Shown here: positions 1 to 8,598 of the stretch, in pieces | How the letters are laid out: the number at the start of each line of letters is the position of its first letter | How positions within the stretch are numbered: the stretch's first letter is position 1 | DNA from: Candidatus Peribacteria bacterium | GTDB taxonomy: Bacteria; Patescibacteriota; Gracilibacteria; UBA1369; 2-02-FULL-48-14 | Assembly: GCA_943357175.1 (NCBI GenBank) | Contig: CALRGE010000002.1 | Coordinates: 1 to 64,000 of the forward strand | DNA length: 64,000 nt | Direction of reading: 5' to 3' | The notes under the pieces: generated by a model | Told to the model about the DNA's origin: nothing | The model's database searches: none | What the model saw: the letters and a program-made list of their open reading frames with translations, nothing else | Program-made: the position numbers and the translations under genes

Positions 1-2
1 TA

Positions 3-527
3 ATTGGCTCTGCTCGAAGCGTGGAAGGTTTCAATATTATAGAAGCGATAACTCAGGCAAGCGAAGTACTCGAACATTTTGGCGGTCACGAAATGGCGGC
101 CGGTTTCAAACTAAAAAAATCCAACTATTCCGACTTCAAAAAAATCCTAACTGAATTTACAAAAGCTCACTTCGCTCAAAATCCTCACACAAAAAAACTC
201 GAACTTGAAACGGAACTTTTTGCCGAAGATTTAAGCATCGAAAGTTCAGAAAAAATCGAATCGTTCTCACCTTTTGGAATAGGGAATGCAAAGCCCGTTT
301 TTCTTCTGCAAAATGCTGAAATTTTAAACATGAAAGCAATTGGCAAAAACGCCGAGCATCTCAAATTTTCCATAAAATCTGGCGACAAAATTTTTTCTGC
401 AATCGCCTTTCGCATGGCCGAACTCGCAGACTCACTCCAAAACTCGAAAAAACTCGCAATCCAACTCGATAAAAACGAATGGCAAAACCGCACAGAGCTC
501 CAAATCAAACTTGTGGATTTTGCATAG
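3..527 (+). CDS. recJ: RecJ single-stranded-DNA exonuclease, C-terminal part (truncated by window edge)
   Basis: The reading frame is open from base 3 to a TAG at 525-527 and begins inside the protein. The first visible residues read GSARSVEGFNI, matching the GSxRS motif at the start of the RecJ DHHA1 domain. HFGGHEMAAGF follows, the conserved GGHxxAAG metal/substrate loop. The remaining ~110 residues correspond to the C-terminal OB-fold region, ending in QIKLVDFA. RecJ degrades ssDNA 5'-3' in recombination and mismatch repair. The catalytic DHH domain lies left of the window. A GTG at 21 is an internal Val codon, not the start. Confidence 0.9.
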   Translation: MGSARSVEGFNIIEAITQASEVLEHFGGHEMAAGFKLKKSNYSDFKKILTEFTKAHFAQNPHTKKLELETELFAEDLSIESSEKIESFSPFGIGNAKPVFLLQNAEILNMKAIGKNAEHLKFSIKSGDKIFSAIAFRMAELADSLQNSKKLAIQLDKNEWQNRTELQIKLVDFA

Positions 528-560
528 CTCGGTTATAAGAATCTCTATAACTAAAACTTT

Positions 561-1298
561 ATGTCACTACAACTTAGAGAAATGTGGGTAAGGACAGAAT
601 CAGCAATGAATCCTTCAAGAGAATATCTGCATGAGGAAGCTCTTCGAAATATTCAAACAATTACAGGCAAATCTGCAATAAAAGCAGTGATGAAACCCGG
701 TCCATTTGATGAGGATGCATTTAGAGCAACATTAGAAAGACGTTTCATTGAACAAAACGATGCACACAAGGGAGTGAGTTGTAATACAGCACTAGATTCT
801 TTGACATCCGGAGATCTTAAAAGTTTGTGGGGTATGGAAAGTACTGGAGGAATGCCAGGTGTGGCTTTTGCTGATGATAAATGGTTTTTATGGACAGATA
901 CTTGCCCGGCAACTTCTGAGGAACGTAGAAATTTATGTTATAACGAATTTGGTGAAGAAGAATCAGACAGAATCTACCCCGGGTCTTTTGGTAATGCAGA
1001 GGCATTAGCTAAATTTTGGGGGGTTACTCTATTAAGACCTACAGTCCGTCACGCTATGCAAGATAAGTTTCCTTTTGAAGTAGATGGGAGCTTAGTTTGG
1101 TTAAATTCACCTAATGCCAACCGTGATGGTAGAGCATTTAGGTCATACAGCGGTGGAGTGGACACTTCAAATTATTCAATACGAAACCACAGAGATGATT
1201 GGGGATTTAGAACTGAAAAATTAGTAGAAAATAAATTTCCACCGAAGCCCACTTTATTCTCCAGCTTCATTGAAGGTTTGAGTGGCAGGCAATGGTAA
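561..1298 (+). CDS. DUF4256-like protein of unknown function
   Basis: 245 aa, starting ATG 34 bases after recJ. The central part has the spacing I associate with DUF4256: a basic RF...N..HKG segment (residues ~58-70), LWGMESTGG (~90-98), a D-C-P segment, then RRNLCYNEF (~122-130). The C-terminal third, with an LNSPNANRDGRAF stretch, resembles the family's final substrate-like strand region but is more diverged. DUF4256 proteins are soluble and of unknown role. There is no signal peptide or membrane segment. The family assignment is from motif memory only. It is not clearly in an operon with the next gene, which lies 443 bp away. Confidence 0.6.
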   Translation: MSLQLREMWVRTESAMNPSREYLHEEALRNIQTITGKSAIKAVMKPGPFDEDAFRATLERRFIEQNDAHKGVSCNTALDSLTSGDLKSLWGMESTGGMPGVAFADDKWFLWTDTCPATSEERRNLCYNEFGEEESDRIYPGSFGNAEALAKFWGVTLLRPTVRHAMQDKFPFEVDGSLVWLNSPNANRDGRAFRSYSGGVDTSNYSIRNHRDDWGFRTEKLVENKFPPKPTLFSSFIEGLSGRQW

Positions 1299-1476
1299 TC
1301 GATTTTATCGAATGGGTTTATTCCTAGTCTGATTTGACTAAATCATAGAAAGTCGTAAACAAAGTCCTCGCGCCCTAATTCTTATACGTTATCAAACGGG
1401 ACGTAAAAATCACTGCAAGCACCTCCAACTATTCTTACGCTTGATTACAGAATGATGCCGATTTAACAAGAATCTC

Positions 1477-1563
1477 TTATCGCGACAATGTCACGCTAAC
1501 CAGGGAAGAAATTTTAAACCATTAAAAGTCCATCAGGTTCTTATCGTGACAGTGTCACAATAA
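1477..1563. repeat. Two 23-bp imperfect palindromes 64 bp apart
   Basis: Copy 2 (1541-1563) reads TTATCGTGACA, a central G, then TGTCACAATAA, with one mismatch between its arms. Copy 1 (1477-1499) reads TTATCGCGACA, a central A, then TGTCACGCTAA, with two mismatches. Both are preceded by TTC or CTC. Twin dyads like this usually are operator sites for a dimeric regulator, but no regulator gene is adjacent, and they could be the remains of a mobile or coding repeat. Confidence 0.55.
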
Positions 1564-1695
1564 GGGAAAGTACATCAATCGTGCTATCGGCTATTCATCA
1601 ATACATTCCAGATCTTCCGGTGACGGGTTCAATAGGCAATCTATAGCTTCACCTTGATTTCGCAGTAGACAAAGTGTACACTAGACCCTTATTAC

Positions 1696-1724
1696 TTGCG
1701 GGAAGACCCAAAAAGTAGTATAAT
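1696..1724 (+). promoter_or_regulatory. Sigma-70-type promoter of the DHH gene
   Basis: TTGCGG (1696-1701), a 17-bp spacer and TATAAT (1719-1724). The expected start of transcription, about 1731, leaves only ~10 nt before the ATG at 1742, consistent with the lack of a Shine-Dalgarno sequence. Confidence 0.65.
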
Positions 1725-1741
1725 TCACAGAATACATTTAA

Positions 1742-3151
1742 ATGGAAATGATAGATCAAAATAAGGCGCTGGAACTGATTAGGTCGGCAAAAAATATACT
1801 AATCGCACCCTCTTCTCCAATGGACGGGGACAGCGTGGGCAGTTCTTTAGCGCTTTTATCAGTACTCAGAAAGCTTGGGAAAAACGTTATTGTCGTTGCA
1901 AGCGACCCTATGCCAGAAGCTCTGAAGTTTTTGCCAATGGTTGATCAAATTGAAAAAGATCTGCCAAAATCGAAAGATTTTGTGATTAGTCTTGATACAA
2001 ATAGCGCGGAAGTAGATCACATGAAATATGAAGTTGAAGCTGGAAAAATCAATATTATCATCACACCAAAAAACGGGAAATTTAGCGCTCACGATATTAC
2101 TTTTAATACAGGCGGCGCAAATTTTGACCTGATAATTACAGTTGATACAGGTGATTTAGTTCAGCTCGGTAAACTTCAAGAAGAAAACAAGGAAATGTTC
2201 TTGAATGGTCCACTTTTGAATATTGATCACCACGCATCAAACGGAAAATTCGGTACTCATAATTTTTTGAATTACAGTGCTGCAGCCACAACACAAATGA
2301 TTACTCCTTTAATTCAGGAGCTCGAAAAAGAAAGCGGCGAATCTTTGATTGATGAGGATGTTGCGACTTTGCTACTTACTGGAATTATTACCGACACAGG
2401 AAGCTTTCAGCATTCAAACACTAGTCCGGAGGCCTTCGAAGTTGCTGCTGAACTTTTGGATAGAGGGGCAAGACAACAGGAAATTATTAAACATCTTTTC
2501 AAAACAAAGAGCCTTGCTACCCTTAAACTTTGGGGAAAAGTGCTTTCAAAAATCACATACGAAGAATCAAGCAAACTGGTTTACTCAACTATCTCACTTG
2601 CTGATCTATCTGAAACAGGAGCAAAAAGTGATGACAGCGGTGGAATTATCGATGAATTGATGAGTAACGCACCGGCTTCTGAAGTCGTGATGTTGCTTAA
2701 AGAAAAAGAGCCAGGATTCCTTTCTGGAAGTCTTCGTGCTCCGGGAAATATTGCCGACGTTAGTGAAATTGCAGGAATAATTGGAGGAGGCGGTCATAAA
2801 AAAGCCGCAGGATTCAGAATCAAAGGTAAAACTTTGGAGGAAGGTTTGCAGTATGCAAAAGAGGTGATTGCAAAGTATATGCGAGAAAAAACAGGTGGCC
2901 AAACGAGTGAAACTAACGAAGCCACAAATTCTGGTAAACTTTTTCCATCTCTAGTTGTAAAACCGCAAACTTCGATTCCAAAACCTTCTGAAGGTGGTGA
3001 AGATATGCTTTTAAAGCATTTTCAGAAACAAAACAGTCCTGAAGAAGAGCGACTTAAAGAGCAATCGGTTAAGTTTTTCCAAGATGCGGACGGCCAAATG
3101 AAACCTGAAATGACAGTTGCCGACGTGCTTTCACAGCTGACTAAAAATTGA
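1742..3151 (+). CDS. DHH/DHHA1 phosphoesterase, NrnA-like oligoribonuclease
   Basis: 469 aa. The DHH motif is in LLNIDHHASNG (about residue 162) and the DHHA1 glycine loop is GGGGHKKAAGF (~347-357), as in NrnA enzymes that degrade nanoRNA, pAp or cyclic-dinucleotide products. The first metal motif is altered: the usual HxxPDGDAxGS reads SSPMDGDSVGS (~24-34), so one His ligand is replaced by Ser. That may change activity. After the DHHA1 domain there is a ~75-residue hydrophilic tail not typical of the family. ATG 1742 is preferred, with Met3 at 1748 as an alternative. Its 3' end overlaps yebC by 21 bp, tail to tail. Confidence 0.85.
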   Translation: MEMIDQNKALELIRSAKNILIAPSSPMDGDSVGSSLALLSVLRKLGKNVIVVASDPMPEALKFLPMVDQIEKDLPKSKDFVISLDTNSAEVDHMKYEVEAGKINIIITPKNGKFSAHDITFNTGGANFDLIITVDTGDLVQLGKLQEENKEMFLNGPLLNIDHHASNGKFGTHNFLNYSAAATTQMITPLIQELEKESGESLIDEDVATLLLTGIITDTGSFQHSNTSPEAFEVAAELLDRGARQQEIIKHLFKTKSLATLKLWGKVLSKITYEESSKLVYSTISLADLSETGAKSDDSGGIIDELMSNAPASEVVMLLKEKEPGFLSGSLRAPGNIADVSEIAGIIGGGGHKKAAGFRIKGKTLEEGLQYAKEVIAKYMREKTGGQTSETNEATNSGKLFPSLVVKPQTSIPKPSEGGEDMLLKHFQKQNSPEEERLKEQSVKFFQDADGQMKPEMTVADVLSQLTKN

Positions 3152-3877
3152 TTCGTCAATATTAATATTTGAAGTGATGCTTTTTACATCATCATCTTCT
3201 TCAACGGCTTCAATAATATCTAAAATTTGCTTTCCTAGCGCGACATCATTAACGCGAATTTCATCTTTTGCCTTCCAAACCAATTCATCTTTTTCAACCT
3301 TAAAGTCAGCTTTAATAAGCGCATTTTTTACTTCACCCAATTTTTCTGGTGCCGCGTAAACTTCATATTTCCCTTCGCCGAGTGAAATTAAATCATCTGC
3401 AGCACAGTCAATAATTTTCATCTCGATTTCATCTCCGCTACCATGCGAAACAATTTCAAAATAAGCCTTACTTTCAAACTTCCAACCAACACTTCCAGCG
3501 GCTCCTAAATTCCCGCCTTTTTTTTGTAAAATCACTCTTAAATTTCCAAGACTCCGGTTTTTATTATCGGTAATAACATCAATCATAAAAACACTTCCCT
3601 CAGGTCCAAATGCTTCATAAGTTGCTTCTTCATAAACAACACCATCTTTATCTTCGCCGGTTCCTCGTCGTACAGCTCTTTCAATATTTGCATTCGGCAC
3701 ATTATCTGATTTTGCCTTATCAATCGCAGTTCGCAATCCAGGATTCATTATAGGATCACCACCTCTTTTTGCAGCAATTTCAATCAGCTTCGCGTGCACA
3801 GTAAAAACCTTGCCTCTAACCTTATCAGCGGCACCTTTTCTTTTTTTGATGTTTGCGTATTGACTATGCCTTGCCAT
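3131..3877 (-). CDS. yebC: YebC/PmpR-family translation/transcription factor
   Basis: 248 aa, the usual YebC length. The N-terminus MARHSQYANIKKRKGA is a variant of the family's GHSKWxNIKxRK signature. It is followed by AKRGGDPIMNPGLRTAIDKAK and NVPNANIERAVRRGTGE, all diagnostic, and by YEAFGPEGSVFMID. YebC proteins were described as DNA-binding regulators and more recently as helping ribosomes through difficult sequences; which applies here is unknown. It is convergent with the DHH gene, overlapping its last 21 bases. Confidence 0.95.
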   Translation of the reverse strand: MARHSQYANIKKRKGAADKVRGKVFTVHAKLIEIAAKRGGDPIMNPGLRTAIDKAKSDNVPNANIERAVRRGTGEDKDGVVYEEATYEAFGPEGSVFMIDVITDNKNRSLGNLRVILQKKGGNLGAAGSVGWKFESKAYFEIVSHGSGDEIEMKIIDCAADDLISLGEGKYEVYAAPEKLGEVKNALIKADFKVEKDELVWKAKDEIRVNDVALGKQILDIIEAVEEDDDVKSITSNINIDESIFSQL

Positions 3878-3955
3878 AAATGATTTTTAAACGATTCAAA
3901 AATACATGCTTTTTTTGGAAAAATATACTACAATGCCATACTAAATTTATAAAAT

Positions 3956-5041
3956 ATGTCTGATCAAGATTTACATGACGACGACGAAGCGTTTGCAGAA
4001 GAAGACGGTGAGATGCCACTTGTGAGATTTTTATATGACAATAGTGTTAATGAACTTGAAGAAGAAGTAAAAGGTGTTGCACTGGTTATTGGGGAGGCTT
4101 TGAGTGGTGAAAGCCCTGGTATTGAGCGTTTTATGCATGCAACTGAAGTAATGAGTCATGAAGAAATTCAATCCACATTAAAACATTGCCAACTTTTCAA
4201 GCTTTTATCGAACAGAGTGCTTAATTCAATTTTGCCAAATATCCAGGCTGTGAAGGCACAACCTGGAGCTAGATTGATTGGAAAATCTGTTTTGAATAGA
4301 GGCTTATATATTGCAAAAAAAGAAACACAAATCCGTGTTATTCCAAGTGATACAGATGATTATTTTGACGAAGTTGGAGAAGAAATTATTTTCAAAGGTG
4401 CTCACTTGGGTGAATTTTTATTTACCGGAACTGGAATTAAGGGCTCGGCAAATATAATAAATCTTTCTGATGACTCCTTGTTTCTATTTATTCCGCAAGA
4501 AGTTTATGCAAGCTTTCATAACAGAGTAAAAGAAGACATTCTTCTTCAGATTTTAAAGCGCTCTCCTCTTCCAAATTTAATTTATGAGGATTCAGATTCA
4601 TATCCAGTTTTCGAAAAACGAAATCATATTCCTAGAGGGCTTGAAGGAATACCTTTGCAAAAATATGATGAAAGCCAATTGCGTTTGCATTACAAAGAGA
4701 AATACTCAAAGGGCATGGGTATTGAGCCGATTGATACCGGGTATCTTGGCCTTATAACTTCTGGGACTGTGGAGGTGTTTACTAATGGCGAAGAATTCAA
4801 AAAAATAGCTGAAATTCAGGCTGGCCACACAATTTTCGAATCAAATGCTGCAGAAGTTGAAAATACAAATGTTGATATTTTTTCATCTAGTGATGAAACA
4901 GAAGTCCACTGGTTTTATTTGGGAAAAGAAGATCCAAAATATTTAGATCTATTACAAGCTGCTGCCCATGGAATTTATACAAAACTTGAGGCGGCAAATA
5001 AGATGCGAGCATTAGCTCTAAAAAGGCGCTCAACAGATTGA
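3956..5041 (+). CDS. Protein with two cyclic-nucleotide-binding-like (cupin) domains
   Basis: 361 aa, acidic, soluble. Residues ~75-190 follow the cNMP-domain pattern: CQLFKLLSNRVLNSILPN, then PGARLIGKSVLNRGLYIAKK and a later glycine-rich HLGEFLFTG turn. A second, weaker copy is around residues 255-320 (GYLGLITSGTVEVF, then IQAGHTIFES). I do not see the complete phosphate-binding cassette (GExxx...RxA), so ligand binding is uncertain. No output domain such as HTH is evident. A class III adenylate cyclase is encoded at 54.3-56.4 kb, so a cAMP-related role is possible. A TACAAT -10-like box lies at 3929-3934. Confidence 0.55.
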   Translation: MSDQDLHDDDEAFAEEDGEMPLVRFLYDNSVNELEEEVKGVALVIGEALSGESPGIERFMHATEVMSHEEIQSTLKHCQLFKLLSNRVLNSILPNIQAVKAQPGARLIGKSVLNRGLYIAKKETQIRVIPSDTDDYFDEVGEEIIFKGAHLGEFLFTGTGIKGSANIINLSDDSLFLFIPQEVYASFHNRVKEDILLQILKRSPLPNLIYEDSDSYPVFEKRNHIPRGLEGIPLQKYDESQLRLHYKEKYSKGMGIEPIDTGYLGLITSGTVEVFTNGEEFKKIAEIQAGHTIFESNAAEVENTNVDIFSSSDETEVHWFYLGKEDPKYLDLLQAAAHGIYTKLEAANKMRALALKRRSTD

Positions 5042-5092
5042 CATTTTGCACAATATATGCTAATCTAGCACTGATATATTTAAATCTAAAAA

Positions 5093-7117
5093 ATGAGATT
5101 TTTCAATAGAAACGTACCGGATGGTGAAAGAGATCAGGGTCAGGATGAAACAAATGAACAAGCATCTCCTAGAATAGAAATGACACGTAGAGGTTTTATG
5201 GCTGCTGCTTTATCGGCACTTGTTGTTTCTGCATGTGATGGTGATAAAGACGAAAAATCAGAGCCAGCACTCCCTGAAGTTGATACAGCAGAAACTTTTG
5301 CTAGCAAATATGATCTCAATACACTTAGAAAGATGTTGATTCAGAAATATCCTGAACTTGGTAAAATTTCGATGAAAACTATAAAGAATGAAGATGGCAC
5401 AACAACAGATGTTGAAGAGAGTAATCCGAAATTCAGAAAAATGGGAATGGAGGACGATTATCAAGACGATCTTCTAGTACAGGCCTATTTTTTGAAAGTA
5501 AATTATGAAAATTTGTATGAAGATGGAGTGATTCTGCCTAACGATAGCGTTGAAGCTAATGACTATCTCAATCCAGAGAAAAAAATGTGGCCTAAAAAAC
5601 TCAGAAAGGTTTGTGAAAATCATAAAAAAGATATGGAAGTTGCACTTGCAAATATCATTGCAGAAGAAAGAAAAAACCCGCCTGAAAATATGGATTACCA
5701 GAAATTTGTTGATCTTGCAGGTAAAGTTGTGAAAGAAGTGACAGGTAAAATGAAAGAACTTGAATTAAGTAATCCGAATAAATACGATTTAATAAATGAC
5801 TACACTTCATTAATCGACGCGGATTTTCTTGTTGGACTCTCAATTCATGAAGTCATACCAACAGAATATAATGATTTAATGAGAATCGCACTTTTGCGAA
5901 CTCTTTTTGAAGAAGGATTCCAAATTAATAAAATTCCCGCAATTCATGATGACGTTGCTTCATTTGGACCGCTTCAGATGTCTGTAATTCCTTATGAGGG
6001 AAGGACCAGAGATGATTCTTTCGGAGAGGAAAGCGGTGAGCGAACATTTAAAGAACAAGTTAAGAATAAAAAGGGTAAAATGGTCACAACGAAAGTTAAA
6101 CGAGTTGTAGATTTTATTGGTGACATTGAACCATATCTTGCTGATTTCAACATACCTCACCAGCTTTGTGACTGTATAAAATTGGAAGATCAGTTGAAGG
6201 CGGGAATGCTACTCTTGCTTACAAATTTTGACTCGTTATTTAAGAAGCTTATCTCAGAAAATGAAAGATTTAAACAAATTTGGGAAGCATCTTCATTGAC
6301 TGAAAGACGAATATTTTTAGCAACCATTTTAGGTGCAGCACACAATAATCCAAGAAATGCGAAACTCAGTCTTGATCAAGCGATTGGTTGGGATAGGCCA
6401 CAAGCCGATTCTGCGGATTATTTTCTTGATGATGTCAAAGGAACTAAAGAAGTAATTAATAACCTGACAGAGCTTCGAACTGCTTATATAAATATTGCAA
6501 AAAGGTGTCATAGCATTTCAGCTAGAGAGGGTGAAGAAACTTCGAATTTGATAGCTAAATTCTCAACTTACAATGTGAATAGTGAAGAAAAAATAGTGGA
6601 AGTCCTTGCAAAAGTTAGTCCAAAAGCAGCAGTTGATTCTGCAGAAAAACCTCTTGTAAAACCTGAGTCGGCAGATACTTCAATACCTCAAAAAGAAGCA
6701 CAAGTTGTTTTAGAAAAGAGGCACGAGCTTAAAATGCTAAAAAGAGAAAGAGAAGGCTACTCGTATTTTACATTTGATGTTCCAAATTGGAAACTGACAA
6801 TGGTAACAGAATATTTATGTGGAGGTTCTAATGCCGGAATAATGGAGGCAATTAAGAAAATAAACAAAGTTGATCATTTCAAACCAGGCGATCCAATTTT
6901 GATTCCGGTTAAATTCATGAAAGCTGAGCTTCAAGATCCAAGCCTTGTTGAAGTCAAAATTCCAAAAGGAAAAGATAAAAAAAGCTATCTAAGTGATATT
7001 TTGAAAGATGGAATCGATCCTAAAATTGCTGTTCTTTATAATCCAACAAAGCCAGCAGCCACTGATTTGAGTGATTTGGGTGATGTGATTCGAGTTCCAA
7101 AAGCATTATTAAAATGA
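5093..7117 (+). CDS. Tat-type lipoprotein, transglycosylase-like with C-terminal LysM-like module
   Basis: 674 aa. Residues ~31-48 read TRRGFMAAALSALVVSAC: twin arginines, a hydrophobic stretch and a lipobox ending in Cys48, so the protein should be exported folded and lipidated. A central helical region contains IHEVIPTEY (~250) and SFGPLQMS (~289), reminiscent of the Glu and the G-x-MQ loop of SLT-type lytic transglycosylases; this assignment is weak. Residues ~553-625 (FTFDVPNWKLT ... PGDPILIPVKFM) form a LysM-like module also found at the C-terminus of the next protein. The stop overlaps the next start (ATGA at 7114), so the two are translationally coupled. Confidence 0.55.
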   Translation: MRFFNRNVPDGERDQGQDETNEQASPRIEMTRRGFMAAALSALVVSACDGDKDEKSEPALPEVDTAETFASKYDLNTLRKMLIQKYPELGKISMKTIKNEDGTTTDVEESNPKFRKMGMEDDYQDDLLVQAYFLKVNYENLYEDGVILPNDSVEANDYLNPEKKMWPKKLRKVCENHKKDMEVALANIIAEERKNPPENMDYQKFVDLAGKVVKEVTGKMKELELSNPNKYDLINDYTSLIDADFLVGLSIHEVIPTEYNDLMRIALLRTLFEEGFQINKIPAIHDDVASFGPLQMSVIPYEGRTRDDSFGEESGERTFKEQVKNKKGKMVTTKVKRVVDFIGDIEPYLADFNIPHQLCDCIKLEDQLKAGMLLLLTNFDSLFKKLISENERFKQIWEASSLTERRIFLATILGAAHNNPRNAKLSLDQAIGWDRPQADSADYFLDDVKGTKEVINNLTELRTAYINIAKRCHSISAREGEETSNLIAKFSTYNVNSEEKIVEVLAKVSPKAAVDSAEKPLVKPESADTSIPQKEAQVVLEKRHELKMLKREREGYSYFTFDVPNWKLTMVTEYLCGGSNAGIMEAIKKINKVDHFKPGDPILIPVKFMKAELQDPSLVEVKIPKGKDKKSYLSDILKDGIDPKIAVLYNPTKPAATDLSDLGDVIRVPKALLK

Positions 7118-8598
7118 AATCTGTAAATAAACATGCTGAGGAGGGAGATAAAGAGCTTCCAAAAAAAACTAGCGGCTCACATCATGTCGCAAAAATTAAG
7201 AATCTAGTACGCTCTGCCATACCTCTTTTGCTTTTAACCGGAGCGCCCGCATGTGAGTGGCCAACTAAAGAGCCAACAACAGTTAAAGCACCCGAAGTGT
7301 TGATTTCAAAATTGACGCATGAAAAAGGTAATTGGAAATTTGATGTGATGGAATTAAAAGAAGAAAAATTTCGTTTGGAAGAAGGTCAAAAATATTTTTA
7401 CGATTACATAAAAGCTAAATTATCAAAAACTACAGGTGCAGATTTATCTTATTCAAGAGATTTAGAAACATTTACTGATGCTTACATTGAAATTACACAA
7501 AAATTAAATCCTGAATTAAATTTAAATATTCCGGAGGATATAATCGGGCAAAAAATTATTTTACCAGCCACAGTTTGGTTCACACCGGGTGAGGGTAAAT
7601 TTTTACGTAGTAGGGTGGGTTATGAATATTTAAGAGACGCGGCACGAGTGGATGGAATGGACATTAGCGATCCATTAAAAAGAGGAACAATTTACGCCGA
7701 AGCATGCAAGCTTCCATTAATGCCAGATTCAGATTATTACGAATGTAAAGATAAGACTTCAGATTGCAAAGAGGCTTGTGCCACACATGCTCAATTAACT
7801 TACAATGCATTTGCAAAGGAATTTTTTGAAGAAAGTGCTGGTGTTAAACCCGTTTACAATGATTTAATGCGTGATGAAGCTGATGAGAAAGCACTAGTCG
7901 AGCAGGGAAAAGGTGGAACGGAACTTGGTTCAACACATATCACTGGTGCGAATATTGATCAGGCAGTTTTTAGATATATAATTAATGGAAAGCAAGTGTC
8001 TTACGGTACTGCAACTGACGAACAAAAAAAAGATATTGAAACTCGACTTATACCGCTATTAAAAAAATTATTGAGTAAATATTTTCAGTCTGGCCAAATG
8101 TTGGTATTAGATGAAACACACGGTAATGCTCCACATTATCATATTTATTTTCCTAGAAATGTGACTCCACTTCATCCTCAAGAAATAAAATTAGATTTGA
8201 CTGGAACGGTGTCGGCAGCAGCAAAGACACCTGAAAAGTCACAGGAGCCAACAACAAACTTTCCTGAAACTGAATTATACACACAAGAAAAAGAAGGTAC
8301 AAAATTCTACACATTTACAGTGCCTAGTTGGAAGCTTACACGTATGCTCGATACACTTTGTATTTCATCAAGCACTGGAACTATCGAGGCAATAAAAAAA
8401 TTCAATAAAATCGATCACATTTCACCTGGCGATATTATTTGGATTCCAATTGCATTTATGAAACCTGAATTACGAAACCCATCACTATTACTTGTTGAGG
8501 ATCCAACAGGAATTAGCCAAGACATCATAGATCTCTACAATCCTAATCGCGAAGCTGGTTCATATAGAATTCCTAAAGCTTTATTGAATCAGCAATAG
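7114..8598 (+). CDS. Lipoprotein with LAS-type peptidase signature and LysM-like module
   Basis: 494 aa. A hydrophobic stretch ending LLLLTGAPAC (~Cys46) suggests a lipoprotein signal. Residues ~272-281 read STHITGANID, giving His-x6-Asp, and HYHIYF follows at ~339. Together these match the His, Asp and His zinc ligands of LAS peptidases (VanY or MepA type) that cut peptidoglycan peptides, and DUF5715-like proteins. The C-terminal ~394-460 segment (FTVPSWKLTRML ... PGDIIWIPIAFM) repeats the module at the end of the upstream protein. Coupled by ATGA with that gene, it suggests a wall-remodelling pair. The 3' end overlaps the malic enzyme gene by 26 bp, tail to tail. Confidence 0.6.
   Translation: MKSVNKHAEEGDKELPKKTSGSHHVAKIKNLVRSAIPLLLLTGAPACEWPTKEPTTVKAPEVLISKLTHEKGNWKFDVMELKEEKFRLEEGQKYFYDYIKAKLSKTTGADLSYSRDLETFTDAYIEITQKLNPELNLNIPEDIIGQKIILPATVWFTPGEGKFLRSRVGYEYLRDAARVDGMDISDPLKRGTIYAEACKLPLMPDSDYYECKDKTSDCKEACATHAQLTYNAFAKEFFEESAGVKPVYNDLMRDEADEKALVEQGKGGTELGSTHITGANIDQAVFRYIINGKQVSYGTATDEQKKDIETRLIPLLKKLLSKYFQSGQMLVLDETHGNAPHYHIYFPRNVTPLHPQEIKLDLTGTVSAAAKTPEKSQEPTTNFPETELYTQEKEGTKFYTFTVPSWKLTRMLDTLCISSSTGTIEAIKKFNKIDHISPGDIIWIPIAFMKPELRNPSLLLVEDPTGISQDIIDLYNPNREAGSYRIPKALLNQQ

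Larger units (their letters stand above)
1299..1741. other. 443-bp gene-less stretch
   Basis: No ORF of convincing length is present on either strand. Short open stretches exist (for example a run on the plus strand ending TREEILNH-stop near 1525, and one on the minus strand ending SPEDLECIDE-stop near 1594) but none has a start or adequate length, so this may be a decayed gene. It contains two near-identical palindromes (1477-1499, 1541-1563) and, at its right end, a good sigma-70-type promoter for the DHH gene. Confidence 0.6.
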
